NCBI GenBank assembly: GCA_964568845.1
Contig: CAZMSC010000008.1
Coordinates: 1-60,904 of the forward strand
Source of the DNA: DTBU01 sp964568845
GTDB lineage: Archaea > Thermoproteota > CALKCG01 > B24
Length of the DNA: 60,904 bases
Direction: 5' to 3'
Position numbers and translations under genes: made by a program
The notes under the pieces: generated by a model
Told to the model about the DNA's origin: nothing
Seen by the model: only the letters and a program-made list of their open reading frames with translations
The model's database searches: none
Shown: positions 52,666 through 60,904 of the stretch, in pieces
Position numbering within the stretch: the first letter of the stretch is position 1
Layout: every line of letters begins with the position of its first letter

Positions 52666-53784
52666 CTAATTTTCGACGAGTTTACGCTTCAAATCTAAGT
52701 AGTATAGGAAGTTTTCAAGCGGGACGTCTGGAGGTACTGTATGGTCGACTGTTGGGATATATCCTCCCAGTTCAACCATAGGCGCTATTTTACGGTATAC
52801 CTCTCTCTCTATTGCTTTTCTACCATTTACGAGCGCCCTCTTATCTATCCCACCGTATAGTGCTAGTTTCTCGCCATATTTTCTCCGAACTCTTACAGGA
52901 TCCATGCCTGAAGCCGCTTCTAAAGGCCAGTGTGCATTCACGCCAGCCTCTATTATTAGAGGGATGAGCGGTTCGGTGTCGCCATCACTGTCCAATTCGA
53001 TAACCTTCACCCCATGCCACCTCAAATATCTAATAATCTCTTCATAGCGTGGTAGGAGGAATTCCCGGAAGATCTTAGGCGATATCAACGGTCCACTTTT
53101 ACATGCGAAGTCCTCGTTGAAGATGAATGCGTCAACCTCAACTTCTCTTAGAGCTTTTTCAGCAACTTTCATGAAGAATTCGACCATGAAGTCGAGAATT
53201 TCATGTACTAGATCCGGCATCTTGTAGAAGGCTATGGACAGTCTAACTGTACCCATCATGTTCCTCAGATTCCAGTACAAACCTCCGAAGCCGCAGTTCT
53301 CAGTCAAATATAGCGGATAGTCTCTAATCTTCCACTTCTTCTTCAACCCCTCCCAGTTCTCAGGGTATCTTCCAGGATCGTAGGGATCGAAATACTTTTT
53401 AAACTCTCGAAAGCTTTCACGGTCTTTGACGTAGAAGTCTATGTACGTGTCCATCGAGGCTCTTGTACCGTGGGCTTCACCCTCCTTAAGAGCCCTCCTA
53501 ACGCGCCCCCACTTGTCTCTGAAAACCAGGTAACGGTCATCCTCAGCTATAACTTTTTCCTCGAAGCCTGGAATCGGCTCCAAGTTTAAGGGAATAAAGT
53601 CTCTCTTATCGAGTTTGGCGAATTTAGGCTCGCCTCTAAACCAGTCTCCCTTAAGCTCCTCTTCACTTAAACCCTCTTGAAGCCATCTATCGTACGTCTG
53701 ACCCCATATTCCAAGCTCCCAATACGGATACCTATCAACCTTCTGAAAACTAACAGTAGCTAGAAACCTCTCCAGATCGTTCAT
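52666..53784 (-). CDS. Uroporphyrinogen-decarboxylase-like protein, second copy
   Basis: A 372-residue UROD-superfamily protein with ERFLATVSFQKVDRYPYWELG at the start, FIFNEDFACKSGPLISPKIFREFLLPRYE, then GVKVIELDSDGD and ALYGGIDKRAL at later strands. It lacks the Arg-rich porphyrin pocket opening of HemE as far as I can see. Like the copy at 43147, it sits with sugar-catabolism genes, divergent (80 nt) from the ADP-ribosylglycohydrolase-like gene. Homologous proteins are common in carbohydrate clusters of anaerobic thermophiles; their reaction is not established. Confidence 0.85.
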   Translation of the reverse strand: MNDLERFLATVSFQKVDRYPYWELGIWGQTYDRWLQEGLSEEELKGDWFRGEPKFAKLDKRDFIPLNLEPIPGFEEKVIAEDDRYLVFRDKWGRVRRALKEGEAHGTRASMDTYIDFYVKDRESFREFKKYFDPYDPGRYPENWEGLKKKWKIRDYPLYLTENCGFGGLYWNLRNMMGTVRLSIAFYKMPDLVHEILDFMVEFFMKVAEKALREVEVDAFIFNEDFACKSGPLISPKIFREFLLPRYEEIIRYLRWHGVKVIELDSDGDTEPLIPLIIEAGVNAHWPLEAASGMDPVRVRRKYGEKLALYGGIDKRALVNGRKAIEREVYRKIAPMVELGGYIPTVDHTVPPDVPLENFLYYLDLKRKLVEN

Positions 53785-53864
53785 GTTAAAACTCTGTTTG
53801 ACATATTGATGTTGGAAAAGAGATATAAAGTTAGAGGCGAATCTTCAGATTTGGAGCTGATTCT

Positions 53865-55787
53865 ATGTCCGTCGTTAAACTCAGTAGGAAGACTTACTAC
53901 GATAAAGTTTATGGATGTTGGCTGGGTAAGAACGCCGGTGGAACACTGGGCACACCTCTTGAACGTATATTCGGTCAAGAAGAGATGTTCGATGTCTGGT
54001 GGTATCCGAAGCTTGTTGAAGGCGGTATTCCAAACGACGATCTCGAGATTCAACTGGTTTGGCTTCAAGCCCTCAGAGACCGAGGTGTCCATATAACCGC
54101 GCGGGATTTAGCTGAATACTGGCTTGACTGCATACTGTACAACTACGACGAGTACGGATTGCATAAGACCAATTTAAGGAAAGGGTTGCAGCCGCCGGTT
54201 TCAGGATGGTATAACAACTGGTTTAAAGACTGTATGGGTAGTCCTATACGTTCAGAAATATGGGCTTGTATAGCGCCGGGCTCCCCCCATATAGCTGCAT
54301 GGTATGCTTACCAAGACGCCGTATGCGACCATGCTGGAGGGGAGTCTGTCTACGGCGAGGTTTTCAACGCAGTGGTGGAATCCTCAGCCTTCCTGATAAG
54401 CGATAGAGTTAAACTGGTAGAGCTAGGTCTTTCAGCAATCCCGGAGAACAGTACGACTGCGAAAGCCATACATACGGCTTTAAAATCCTACCTCAGCGGG
54501 TTGGACTGGAGGAAGGCGCGTGAGAAAGTTAAAGAAGTGGCTTACAGTCCAATAGCTCAGTATTCTCCTATAAATCTAGGCTTCCAAACCATTGGACTAC
54601 TATACGGGGAGGATTTTGGAGACGCTATGTGTAAAGCCGTAAACTGTGGATGGGATACAGACTGTACTGGTGCGACGGTGGGAGCAATATGGGGCATAAT
54701 CAGCGGTATAAGCGGTCTTCCGGAGAAATGGGTTAAACCCTTAGGAGAACAAGTCCTCGTAAGCCGTGGAATAGTAAATATCCACGTGCCTAGGAACTTG
54801 CATGAACTTACGGAAGAAGTGTGTAGAATAGGTGAACGGGTTCTAAGGTCCTTCGGTTCGCCCGTAGAGCTATCTGATGAAGATGACTTTTCTAAAGCTG
54901 AAGACGCCATATTAAGCTCTTTAAGATATATGAAGAACATCTATGATATTCCCTATAATAAGGTATGTTTTGACCTGATCGCTGTGAAAGCCTCAATCAC
55001 GTATGTAGATGGGCCAGCTATTCTTCCAGATACCCCAAACCGGTTTAAAGTCTCCATAGAAAACGTTAGACTAACGCCTATATCTGGGAAACTTAACATA
55101 CATGTTCCCAGAGGTTGGAGTTTAAAACCCTCTTCAACTTGCCTTTTCGATTTGGAACCGAGGGAGAAAATTGAATTCGACTTTTCAGCGACATCAAATG
55201 TATACGGTATAGACACCGTTAATAGGGGGGCGGTTGAAATTTCAATCTATGGAAGACCAAACCTCCTATGGATTCCACTGAACTTTGTTGGAGGATTCCG
55301 TTGGCTGGTTTCAGAAGTCTTCAGAGAACCAGTTTCCCTAGAAGCTGAATTTCCACCTGATAAAGACGTAAGACTTATGGAGACTGGTGAAAGATGGAAA
55401 GCCGTCTCTTGGCCTGAAAACGCCTTAGAGGTAGAGCAGTTCTTCGAAGGTAAACCTGGAGTCATATATCTACGCCACTTCATCCACTCTTCCAGTGAAC
55501 TAAAAGTTGTGTTAGGCGTACCAAACAACAGTAGAATGCGTCTCTGGTTAAACGGTGAAAAGATAAATGAAACGAGGCAGACAGTCCCGCTGAGACCGAA
55601 TTACGGCGGTGACGGCTCCAACTACACCACCGCCACCCTTCAGAAGGGGTGGAACCATATAATGGTAAAAATACTACGGTACAATAAGCCTGTAGAAGCA
55701 CACTTTACAATAGCCGATGCTGAATGGCACGGTGGAATTACCGATCTAATCCGATGTAAATTTCCATGGGAGTGTAAGGATGTTTAA
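53865..55787 (+). CDS. ADP-ribosylglycohydrolase-fold protein with beta-sandwich tail
   Basis: A 640-residue protein. Residues about 10-320 form an ADP-ribosylglycohydrolase domain: VYGCWLGKNAGGTLGTPLE (16-33), PNDDLE (Asp58, Asp59) and GWDTDCTGATVGAIWG with the metal pair Asp264/Asp266. Residues about 355-640 look like two beta-sandwich modules, the last (RMRLWLNGEKINE, KGWNHIMVKILR) resembling galactose-binding-like domains in glycosidases. The family removes ADP-ribose or related N- or O-glycosidic groups. In this sugar locus a glycosidase-like use is plausible. GGAG at 8 nt before the ATG. The last 4 nt overlap the convergent dehydrogenase gene. Confidence 0.87.
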   Translation: MSVVKLSRKTYYDKVYGCWLGKNAGGTLGTPLERIFGQEEMFDVWWYPKLVEGGIPNDDLEIQLVWLQALRDRGVHITARDLAEYWLDCILYNYDEYGLHKTNLRKGLQPPVSGWYNNWFKDCMGSPIRSEIWACIAPGSPHIAAWYAYQDAVCDHAGGESVYGEVFNAVVESSAFLISDRVKLVELGLSAIPENSTTAKAIHTALKSYLSGLDWRKAREKVKEVAYSPIAQYSPINLGFQTIGLLYGEDFGDAMCKAVNCGWDTDCTGATVGAIWGIISGISGLPEKWVKPLGEQVLVSRGIVNIHVPRNLHELTEEVCRIGERVLRSFGSPVELSDEDDFSKAEDAILSSLRYMKNIYDIPYNKVCFDLIAVKASITYVDGPAILPDTPNRFKVSIENVRLTPISGKLNIHVPRGWSLKPSSTCLFDLEPREKIEFDFSATSNVYGIDTVNRGAVEISIYGRPNLLWIPLNFVGGFRWLVSEVFREPVSLEAEFPPDKDVRLMETGERWKAVSWPENALEVEQFFEGKPGVIYLRHFIHSSSELKVVLGVPNNSRMRLWLNGEKINETRQTVPLRPNYGGDGSNYTTATLQKGWNHIMVKILRYNKPVEAHFTIADAEWHGGITDLIRCKFPWECKDV

Positions 55788-56809
55788 ACCTTTCTAAGTC
55801 TACTCGGTATTTGCTGTCCTACATCCATATAGGCCATTTCTTCAAGCTTCGTAGCTCTAAGCCCGCAGATGCCCGGTATCAAATTCTCCTCCTTCCCTAG
55901 TATTGTCCTCACAAAATTTACGTCTGGGTTTGGACTGACCCTTGGAAGTAAGCTCCGGTCGATTTTCGTCACGTTCGACTCAGAGTCTTCAACGTAAACA
56001 GCTCCATCCACTATGTGGACAGCCCCTTTCGAACACCAAACCCTGACTTCATCAGTCACACTAGTATGTGGTCTAGGATGCCCTCCAGATATCGATATTG
56101 ACGCTAAAGCGCCGTTGGACAATTCCACGGCTAAAACAGCATAGAGCTCTACGGGAGCCCCAGCCCTATCCATAAAAGCTTTAACCTTCACGGGCTCTGC
56201 ATCAGTCATCCAAAGTATTACATCTACTAGGTGTGTTCCAGATGCCTTAAGCTGACCTCCACCTGAAACTTTAGAGTCTAGATAGAATCTTCCAGCCGCT
56301 ACGAGGTTTTGAACAAGCCAGCCGACTATCATATGGGGCTCACCCAATTCACCGCTTAAAATTTTACGTCTAGCGTAAACGTACTCTGGTTGACAGTGCC
56401 GCTGGTAACCTACTGTTAATACGAGGCTACGTTTAGAAGCCTCACTAACCATTTCCTCGGCCTCTCTAACAGATAGAGCCATAGGTTTCTCCACAAGTAC
56501 GTGTAGCCCATGTTTGAAGGCCTTCATAGTATGTTCATAGTGTAGATTGTGAGGAGTGCATACGATAACCGCGTCTAGTTCCACGCCATCCAGCATATCG
56601 TCGTAGTCTTCAAAGACGACGCTTTGATCCAATTCTTCAGGGGCTATATTCCTAAAAATATTTACATATCTTCTCAAATTTTCAGCGTTGCTTTTAACGA
56701 TGTCGCACAATGCCACTATTTTAGCCTCCCCCTCTCTTAGAAGGCTAAGCCTTCTAACATGCTCCCAGCTTATACTACCGCAACCGACAATTCCAATCCC
56801 AACACTCAT
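55784..56809 (-). CDS. Gfo/Idh/MocA family oxidoreductase
   Basis: A 341-residue NAD(P)-dependent sugar dehydrogenase-like protein. IGIVGCGSISWEHV (5-18) binds the dinucleotide, AVIVCTPHNLHYEH follows strand four and LVEKPMALS holds the conserved Glu-Lys-Pro (107-109). The second domain begins near GYQRHCQPEY and has SGGGQLKASGTHLVDVILWMT with the catalytic-type His. Members oxidise or epimerise sugars, inositols or uronates. Likely part of the sugar pathway here with the isomerase-like gene 120 nt upstream on the same strand. Confidence 0.92.
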   Translation of the reverse strand: MSVGIGIVGCGSISWEHVRRLSLLREGEAKIVALCDIVKSNAENLRRYVNIFRNIAPEELDQSVVFEDYDDMLDGVELDAVIVCTPHNLHYEHTMKAFKHGLHVLVEKPMALSVREAEEMVSEASKRSLVLTVGYQRHCQPEYVYARRKILSGELGEPHMIVGWLVQNLVAAGRFYLDSKVSGGGQLKASGTHLVDVILWMTDAEPVKVKAFMDRAGAPVELYAVLAVELSNGALASISISGGHPRPHTSVTDEVRVWCSKGAVHIVDGAVYVEDSESNVTKIDRSLLPRVSPNPDVNFVRTILGKEENLIPGICGLRATKLEEMAYMDVGQQIPSRLRKV

Positions 56810-56929
56810 ATAGGTCCAAAATACTATAGGACTTCTAGCACTTTTAGCTTTTCAGCAACATGATTAAATGCAACTTTAATTAATGGAAAACTGAGAAAAG
56901 GAAGATGGATGAAAAAAGGTATTCACAGC

Positions 56930-58288
56930 CTACTTGTCCAATAGCGGTCTTATATCCAGTATGTAGCATAGATCTATCAGTTCTCTCTCGTAGTCGCCAT
57001 AACACATAGATATGTATTCGCTTCTCTGGTTTTGAATAAATTTCTCTAAATCTCCGCTCAGTTTTATGAATGCATGTGGCCAGTGTGGGAAGCCGCACTC
57101 GGCGAGAGCTACATCTACGTCCTTCGGAATAAAGGCTTCTCCCGTAGCTATGTGCATATGGTATTCTCCCTTAATTCTACATAGCCGGAGCATAGTAACA
57201 GACCCGGGTTTACATACGAATCCAACGCAAATGCCGTCAGCAACCCCTTCAGTTGGCAACCCCCTGCGTTTTAAAGTCACTCTTCCTATATCTTCAGCTA
57301 GAGATATTGGTGCCGCCCCATCAGATGCGAGTTTAACAACATTCTCCCACCTTCTAATCTGCTGTACGTCTGGGTTAAACGTGGGCTTTCCACTTAATAG
57401 ATACAGTATGTATGCGGATAACGCTGTGTTAACGTCACCTATACATGAAGTAACGACGCCTTCATCCGGTAGGAGGCTCTGCGCTAAGCAGGCTGTTGCA
57501 TAGTGGTCTCCAAGCTCTGGAAAACATTTAACCGCTACAATGTCGTATTTCCTATCCGAGATGAGGTTCTTCAACGCGATGTATAGTCTTATGGACCTCT
57601 CCATGACCTCGTCAAGTTCAGGTAATCTTCCATACTTTTCCCTCAATTCGCCATAGGTTTTCTTCACATCTCCCTCTGGAATAGCCCTAGCCAGGTTAAT
57701 AAGCTCGTACTGGTCTACATGTTCAATTTTAACGCCGAATTTTGACAGTACCTGTGCCATATCTACTGATCCTGTGACGGCGCCCATACTGTAGCCTCCT
57801 ATGAGCCCTAGCGTTGTCTTCTTAAGCCTATTAGCAGCTGCTGCCGCTCTAGTGAAAGCCACTATACTTTTCACGGTTTCCTCTTCATCTGGATAGCCGT
57901 AAACGATCTTATGCTTAACTCCAACTTCGTCTAAAGCACCGTGTAAAACCAATGCGCCACCAGTTGCCCATCCGATGGGGGTTGGCGTGCACCATATCAG
58001 CACGGGTATTGAAAGGTGGTGGACGGCTCTCCAAACTTCTGAAGCCCAAAGCCATGTAGCGACGTAGAAGATAACGCAGTCAACATTCTGCTTCTCACAC
58101 TCTTCTACGGCCTTCTCGACCTCCCAGCTTTTTGAGAGTACTCCACCAACCCTATAGACGTCTAACCCGGCTTTTCTAAGAGAGTTTAAAGAATCTTCAA
58201 TAAGTTTAACGTCGATCATAGGTCTACCTAAGACATCTTTCACTTCAGAGTGTACACCGCAAACTATAAACCCGACTTTAACGTTCAA
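56930..58288 (-). CDS. L-fucose/L-arabinose isomerase-like protein
   Basis: A 452-residue protein of the fucose isomerase-like fold (COG2407 type). VGFIVCGVHSEV opens the first Rossmann-like domain, LGLIGGYSMGAVTG the second, and KCFPELGDHYATACLAQ and TSCIGDVNTALSAYILY lie in the active-site half. Relatives interconvert aldoses and ketoses; many annotated members have unproven substrates. TTG start with GGGTG six nt before it. Its neighbours (dehydrogenase, ADP-ribosylglycohydrolase-like, UROD-like) suggest a 6-deoxy- or pentose-sugar pathway, and the rhamnosidase in the window would supply such a sugar (inference). Confidence 0.8.
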   Translation of the reverse strand: MNVKVGFIVCGVHSEVKDVLGRPMIDVKLIEDSLNSLRKAGLDVYRVGGVLSKSWEVEKAVEECEKQNVDCVIFYVATWLWASEVWRAVHHLSIPVLIWCTPTPIGWATGGALVLHGALDEVGVKHKIVYGYPDEEETVKSIVAFTRAAAAANRLKKTTLGLIGGYSMGAVTGSVDMAQVLSKFGVKIEHVDQYELINLARAIPEGDVKKTYGELREKYGRLPELDEVMERSIRLYIALKNLISDRKYDIVAVKCFPELGDHYATACLAQSLLPDEGVVTSCIGDVNTALSAYILYLLSGKPTFNPDVQQIRRWENVVKLASDGAAPISLAEDIGRVTLKRRGLPTEGVADGICVGFVCKPGSVTMLRLCRIKGEYHMHIATGEAFIPKDVDVALAECGFPHWPHAFIKLSGDLEKFIQNQRSEYISMCYGDYERELIDLCYILDIRPLLDK

Positions 58289-58407
58289 TTTAACACCCTT
58301 CTAAAATCGATATTAAACTCTAATCTTCACATAAAACTTTCTATGCTCAGACAGCTGGAAAGTTTTTAGACTTTAGGAAATAAGCATACTTTAAACGTAT
58401 AGAATCT

Positions 58408-59166
58408 TCATGAAGATTCAAGAAATGTCTCTAGGCTTGGTAAAGTAGATGTTAGGCGAGAGCCTTTCCCACCAGTTTTAACAGTTTTAGCAGTAGGTGC
58501 TCCGACGCGTACTCCACTAGGTGAGAAAAACAGTCTATGCCAATCCAAACGGTGAGGTATCGGCGCCTTAGACACCCTCATTTCTACGACACCTTCATCG
58601 TCTCTTATCTCCAATACATAGTCGCAAATTGACTTCAAGTTTTCTTCAACCTGACGGCTTTGAACACCGCTGTCTAGAACGTATAGAACCACGCCTCGAT
58701 TTTTCTCGATCTTCTCCTTCAGCCTGTAGATTAGGTTCATAACTAAGCTCTCATCACCTACAGTCGAATAGAGCTGGGAGAAAGTATATATGACAACCCT
58801 TGTAACGCCTTCTCCAGTTTTAAAGGATATTTCCCTAAGTCCTTCAAGACCACCAGACCTACCTCTGCTCTCCGTGAGAAGGGAAGGGTAGTAGATGAAA
58901 TCCAGCTTTCCAGCGTCTAAGTAGGGCTTTAAATCCCAGTTATAGCTAATTTTTAAATGAGCCATTAGAGTATTAAAACTCAAATTGGTACTTACAAGAA
59001 GGCACTTTTCACCATTCTTTAATCCTTCATACACTATTTGGAAGGCTAAGTGGGACTTAGGAGTTATAACGGGTCCAAGGAGGATGACGCTTGACCCCTC
59101 CAAGAAACCCCCTCGGAGAACCTCATCTAAACCCCCAACCCAAGTCTTTATTTGTGAAAATGTCAT
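58408..59166 (-). CDS. KaiC/RAD55-like RecA-fold protein with degenerate ATP site
   Basis: A 252-residue protein of the archaeal KaiC-like group: KTWVGGLDEVLRGGFLEGSSVILL is the standard opening. The P-loop reads GPVITPKS (31-38), keeping Lys37 and Ser38 but losing the Gly before Lys, and the Walker B strand VVIYTFSQ lacks the usual Asp. The C-terminal ~45 residues are a basic, Ser/Thr/Gly-rich tail. ATP hydrolysis is doubtful; such proteins may act as regulators or scaffolds. A TATA-like CTTTAATAG about 25 nt before the ATG suggests a leaderless transcript. Confidence 0.75.
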   Translation of the reverse strand: MTFSQIKTWVGGLDEVLRGGFLEGSSVILLGPVITPKSHLAFQIVYEGLKNGEKCLLVSTNLSFNTLMAHLKISYNWDLKPYLDAGKLDFIYYPSLLTESRGRSGGLEGLREISFKTGEGVTRVVIYTFSQLYSTVGDESLVMNLIYRLKEKIEKNRGVVLYVLDSGVQSRQVEENLKSICDYVLEIRDDEGVVEMRVSKAPIPHRLDWHRLFFSPSGVRVGAPTAKTVKTGGKGSRLTSTLPSLETFLESS

Positions 59167-59665
59167 AGTCTAACTACTATTAAAGGCAAAGTTTACATAA
59201 AAACATTATCAACAACAATTATATCAAAATACGAACGATTTCTCAAAATGTTTAACAGTATAAAATAGTACATTGTTGGGTTGCATTAGGGGTGTTTAAA
59301 ATCTATGGCAACTCTGACAGATTCGGAAACTCAGACTATTGTACTACTTCATTCAGTATTAAACGTCATGAAACCACTATAATAATCTCTTTAAGGAACC
59401 TCCTAAAGTTAAAGAACCCACATATGAAGAATTTTCCCATAAACTATCTTTGAACGATTCAAGTCTAAAATCCTTAAATGACTTTCATCGAATTTCTACT
59501 CAAGAACGATCTAGTGCTCCGAATATTGAACCATTAGACGACTCCCAAACTCCTAAAAAAGCCGAGTTTTCACAGCCTAAAACCTCGACCTTCCTCATCC
59601 TCGCTCCTACGCCTTTGTCAGCAGTTTCAGTAAGGTTTAAATAGTGTTTGCTTACTTAGGTTCTA
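59167..59665. other. Intergenic stretch before the IS607-like unit
   Basis: 499 nt without a gene I can support. It carries the promoter of the KaiC-like gene at one end and, near the other end, the TATA-like TTTAAATA before the HTH gene. A possible left end of the IS607-like element must lie here but I could not define it. A 64-codon Ser/Pro-rich frame (59450-59644) does not look like a real protein. Confidence 0.45.
59635..59642 (+). promoter_or_regulatory. Candidate TATA box for the IS607-like HTH gene
   Basis: TTTAAATA lies about 27-34 nt before the ATG at 59669, the spacing of an archaeal TATA box for a leaderless transcript. No ribosome binding site precedes that ATG. Confidence 0.45.
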
Positions 59666-59863
59666 TTGATGAAGGAAGATTACGAAGAGCTGTTGAAGCC
59701 GAGGGATGTGGCTAAAATCTTCAATATTACGACGAAAACGCTCTGGGAGTGGCAGAGGAAGGGGATTATCAAAGCAGTCAGGCTCCCTACTGGAAAGCTC
59801 CGCTATCCTAGAAGCGAGGTAGATAGGCTGTGGAAGCAGTTAAGAGCTACAAAATCCCAGTAG
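59666..59863 (+). CDS. IS607 TnpA-type HTH domain only (no recombinase domain)
   Basis: A 64-65-residue MerR-like HTH protein: LLKPRDVAKIFNITTKTLWEWQRKGIIKAVRLPTGKLRYPRSEVDRLW. This is the DNA-binding start of IS607 TnpA, where the next part should be a serine-recombinase domain (YARVS motif). Instead the frame stops at TAG... the codon at 59861-59863, and TnpB begins inside it at 59830. Either the recombinase domain has been deleted or this is a compact HTH-TnpB arrangement. As an isolated HTH it may bind the element's ends or regulate TnpB. ATG at 59669 is the likely start. Confidence 0.75.
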   Translation: MMKEDYEELLKPRDVAKIFNITTKTLWEWQRKGIIKAVRLPTGKLRYPRSEVDRLWKQLRATKSQ

Positions 59864-60904
59864 ATGCTCCTAAAGACCTAATAGGCTCGCATTTCAAGGC
59901 TAAGAGAAGGGCTTTAGAAGCTGTTCTTAACCACGTCAAATTTAATGGGAAAGCTCATTTAGACTTCAAAAACGATGATAGGAGGAGGCTTAGGGACGAG
60001 TTGCTGAAAAACTGGAGGTATTCGAAGCACTACGTCGATTCGGCCGTCAACTCAGTCATCGGGTTGGTTAGGGGATGGGTAACGCTCTACAATAGGGGGA
60101 GGGCTGAGAATCTTCCTGAGATGACTAAGCAGACGGTTTACGTCAAGAATACGCTCTTCAGCTTCAAGAGTGGGGTTTCTGAGGATAAGCATCGAGCCGA
60201 ACAAGAGGCATCTTGAAGTTGATTTAAGCGAGCATCCGTGGATCCCTAAAGACTTCGACGGACTTGGAGGGTTGATTTTAAAAGAGAAAGAGCTCATAAT
60301 CACGGTTAAGAAAAAAGTTGAGCCTAAAGCTGATGAATGGTCTTCATTCGACGTGAACCTGACGAACGTAACGGCGTTAATTAACGGAAGAGTAGAGAGG
60401 TATAGCTTTAAGGAGCTTTACCACATCAACAGGGTTTACGAGGTTAAGCGTCAGAGAATGCAGAAACTGTCTAAGCTTAAGCCTAAAACCTCTAAGAGAC
60501 TGATACGTAAGTATTCTAGCCGTGAGAGGAATAGGGCTGGAGACTTCATGCATAAACTGACCACTAGGATAGCTGGAAGATTTAAAGAATCTAACTCTGG
60601 AGCGATAATGGAAGGGCTCAAAGGGATAAAGCACAATGTTCTAAACCGCTCTAAGAAGCAGAACAGGAAGCTCTCGAAGTGGAGTGCTAGGACGTTCCAG
60701 TTCATGCTGGAATACAAGCTGAAGTGGCTTGAACTACCGGTTAAGTACGTTAATGCTGAGGACACTTCTAAAACCTGCCCACTCTGTTCAGGAAGCATGG
60801 CTTCCTATGAGGGCAGGCTTATGAAGTGCGGAAAATGCAGTACAGTAACGGATAGAGACGTAGTAGCAGTTTTAAACCTTCAGATGCGGGGAGCAGGGTT
60901 CCCC
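59830..60904 (+). pseudogene. tnpB: IS607-type TnpB with one frameshift, cut by the window edge
   Basis: TnpB starts at GTG 59830, overlapping the HTH gene by 34 nt. The first frame runs to NTLFSFKSGV and stops at 60216. The next frame picks up exactly there with FLRISIEPNKRHLEVDL and continues to the end of the window. The switch is at a GGGG run (60172-60175); one G fewer would restore a single frame. Beyond it all RuvC residues appear intact: SSFDVNLTN (Asp), AIMEGLKGIK (Glu), TDRDVVAVLN (Asp), plus the zinc finger CPLC/CGKC. So the lesion is recent or a sequencing error. An active form would be an RNA-guided nuclease. Confidence 0.85.

Noticed and set aside
43147..53784. UROD-like genes as haem biosynthesis (hemE)
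   Set aside because: No other haem genes are present and both copies are embedded with sugar genes; superfamily membership alone does not support HemE.
59450..59644. 64-codon plus-strand frame before the IS607-like gene
   Set aside because: Ser/Pro-rich, no ribosome binding site, no family resemblance, ends inside the promoter of the next gene.

Overview
The window looks like a chromosomal segment of an anaerobic or thermophilic archaeon of the TACK/Thermoproteota side, and I lean towards Bathyarchaeia or a relative. The archaeal signs are DUF763 and DUF2095 proteins, an M42 TET-type aminopeptidase, a KaiC/RAD55-like protein, AbrB-PIN toxin-antitoxin genes, IS200/IS605 and IS607-type TnpB genes, and several genes with a TATA-like box about 25-30 nt before the start codon (leaderless style) beside genes with GGAGG/GGTG ribosome binding sites. 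Many starts are GTG or TTG. I see no rRNA, tRNA or CRISPR array. The assignment is an inference from gene content only.

Region 1 (1-9.2 kb) holds the decayed 3' end of an OPT-like transporter gene, then a carbohydrate cluster: GH4 glycosidase, GH2 beta-glucuronidase with the uronate-binding N-x-K motif, a DUF72 protein, a sulfatase-fold enzyme with Thr in the nucleophile position, and a GH78 alpha-L-rhamnosidase. Together they point to uronic-acid and rhamnose containing, possibly esterified glycans such as ulvan-like or plant-gum oligosaccharides. Region 2 (9.3-16.7 kb) carries DUF763, two divergent DUF362 genes, a serine recombinase, a TlpA-CcdA redox pair, a cation diffusion facilitator with three tandem C-terminal domains, a TnpB/right-end remnant and a PIN protein with a substituted active-site Asp.

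Region 3 (16.9-25.1 kb) is the most unusual: a three-gene operon of a 1421-residue membrane protein (M28-peptidase-like domain lacking its metal ligands, then an FtsX/MacB-like permease half) followed by two large OPT-like transporters. Two further broken or N-truncated copies of the second transporter lie at 1-751 and 34472-35104, so the family has been duplicated within the window. Region 4 (25.1-27 kb) is an IS200/IS605 element in which a 5'-truncated TnpA is fused in frame to TnpB; it abuts the first ~58 codons of a Gfo/Idh/MocA dehydrogenase.

Region 5 (27-34 kb) has GNAT, ParB-like, DUF2095, DUF362-VWA, M42 peptidase, MFS and dCMP deaminase genes. Region 6 (34.1-37.1 kb) is a decay zone: a McrB/EVE-like fragment, the truncated OPT-like gene, a GNAT gene broken by two frameshifts and a stop, and small zinc-finger fragments. 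Region 7 (37.1-42.4 kb) has an ECF-type S component divergent from a type II pantothenate-kinase-like protein, a DUS-like barrel, an ATP-cone nuclease overlapping a thioredoxin-reductase-like gene, and a PfkB kinase. Region 8 (42.5-58.3 kb) is a second sugar-metabolism area (cyclase, two UROD-like proteins, DegT aminotransferase, NagA, ADP-ribosylglycohydrolase-like, Gfo/Idh/MocA, fucose-isomerase-like), interrupted by a Mg-type P-ATPase with a winged-helix-like tail, a Cas2-like orphan, a LysW-like acidic zinc ribbon with a downstream Lys-rich micro-ORF, and a VapBC pair. The window ends (58.4-60.9 kb) with a degenerate KaiC-like gene and an IS607-like unit: an HTH-only TnpA and a TnpB with one frameshift, running off the edge.
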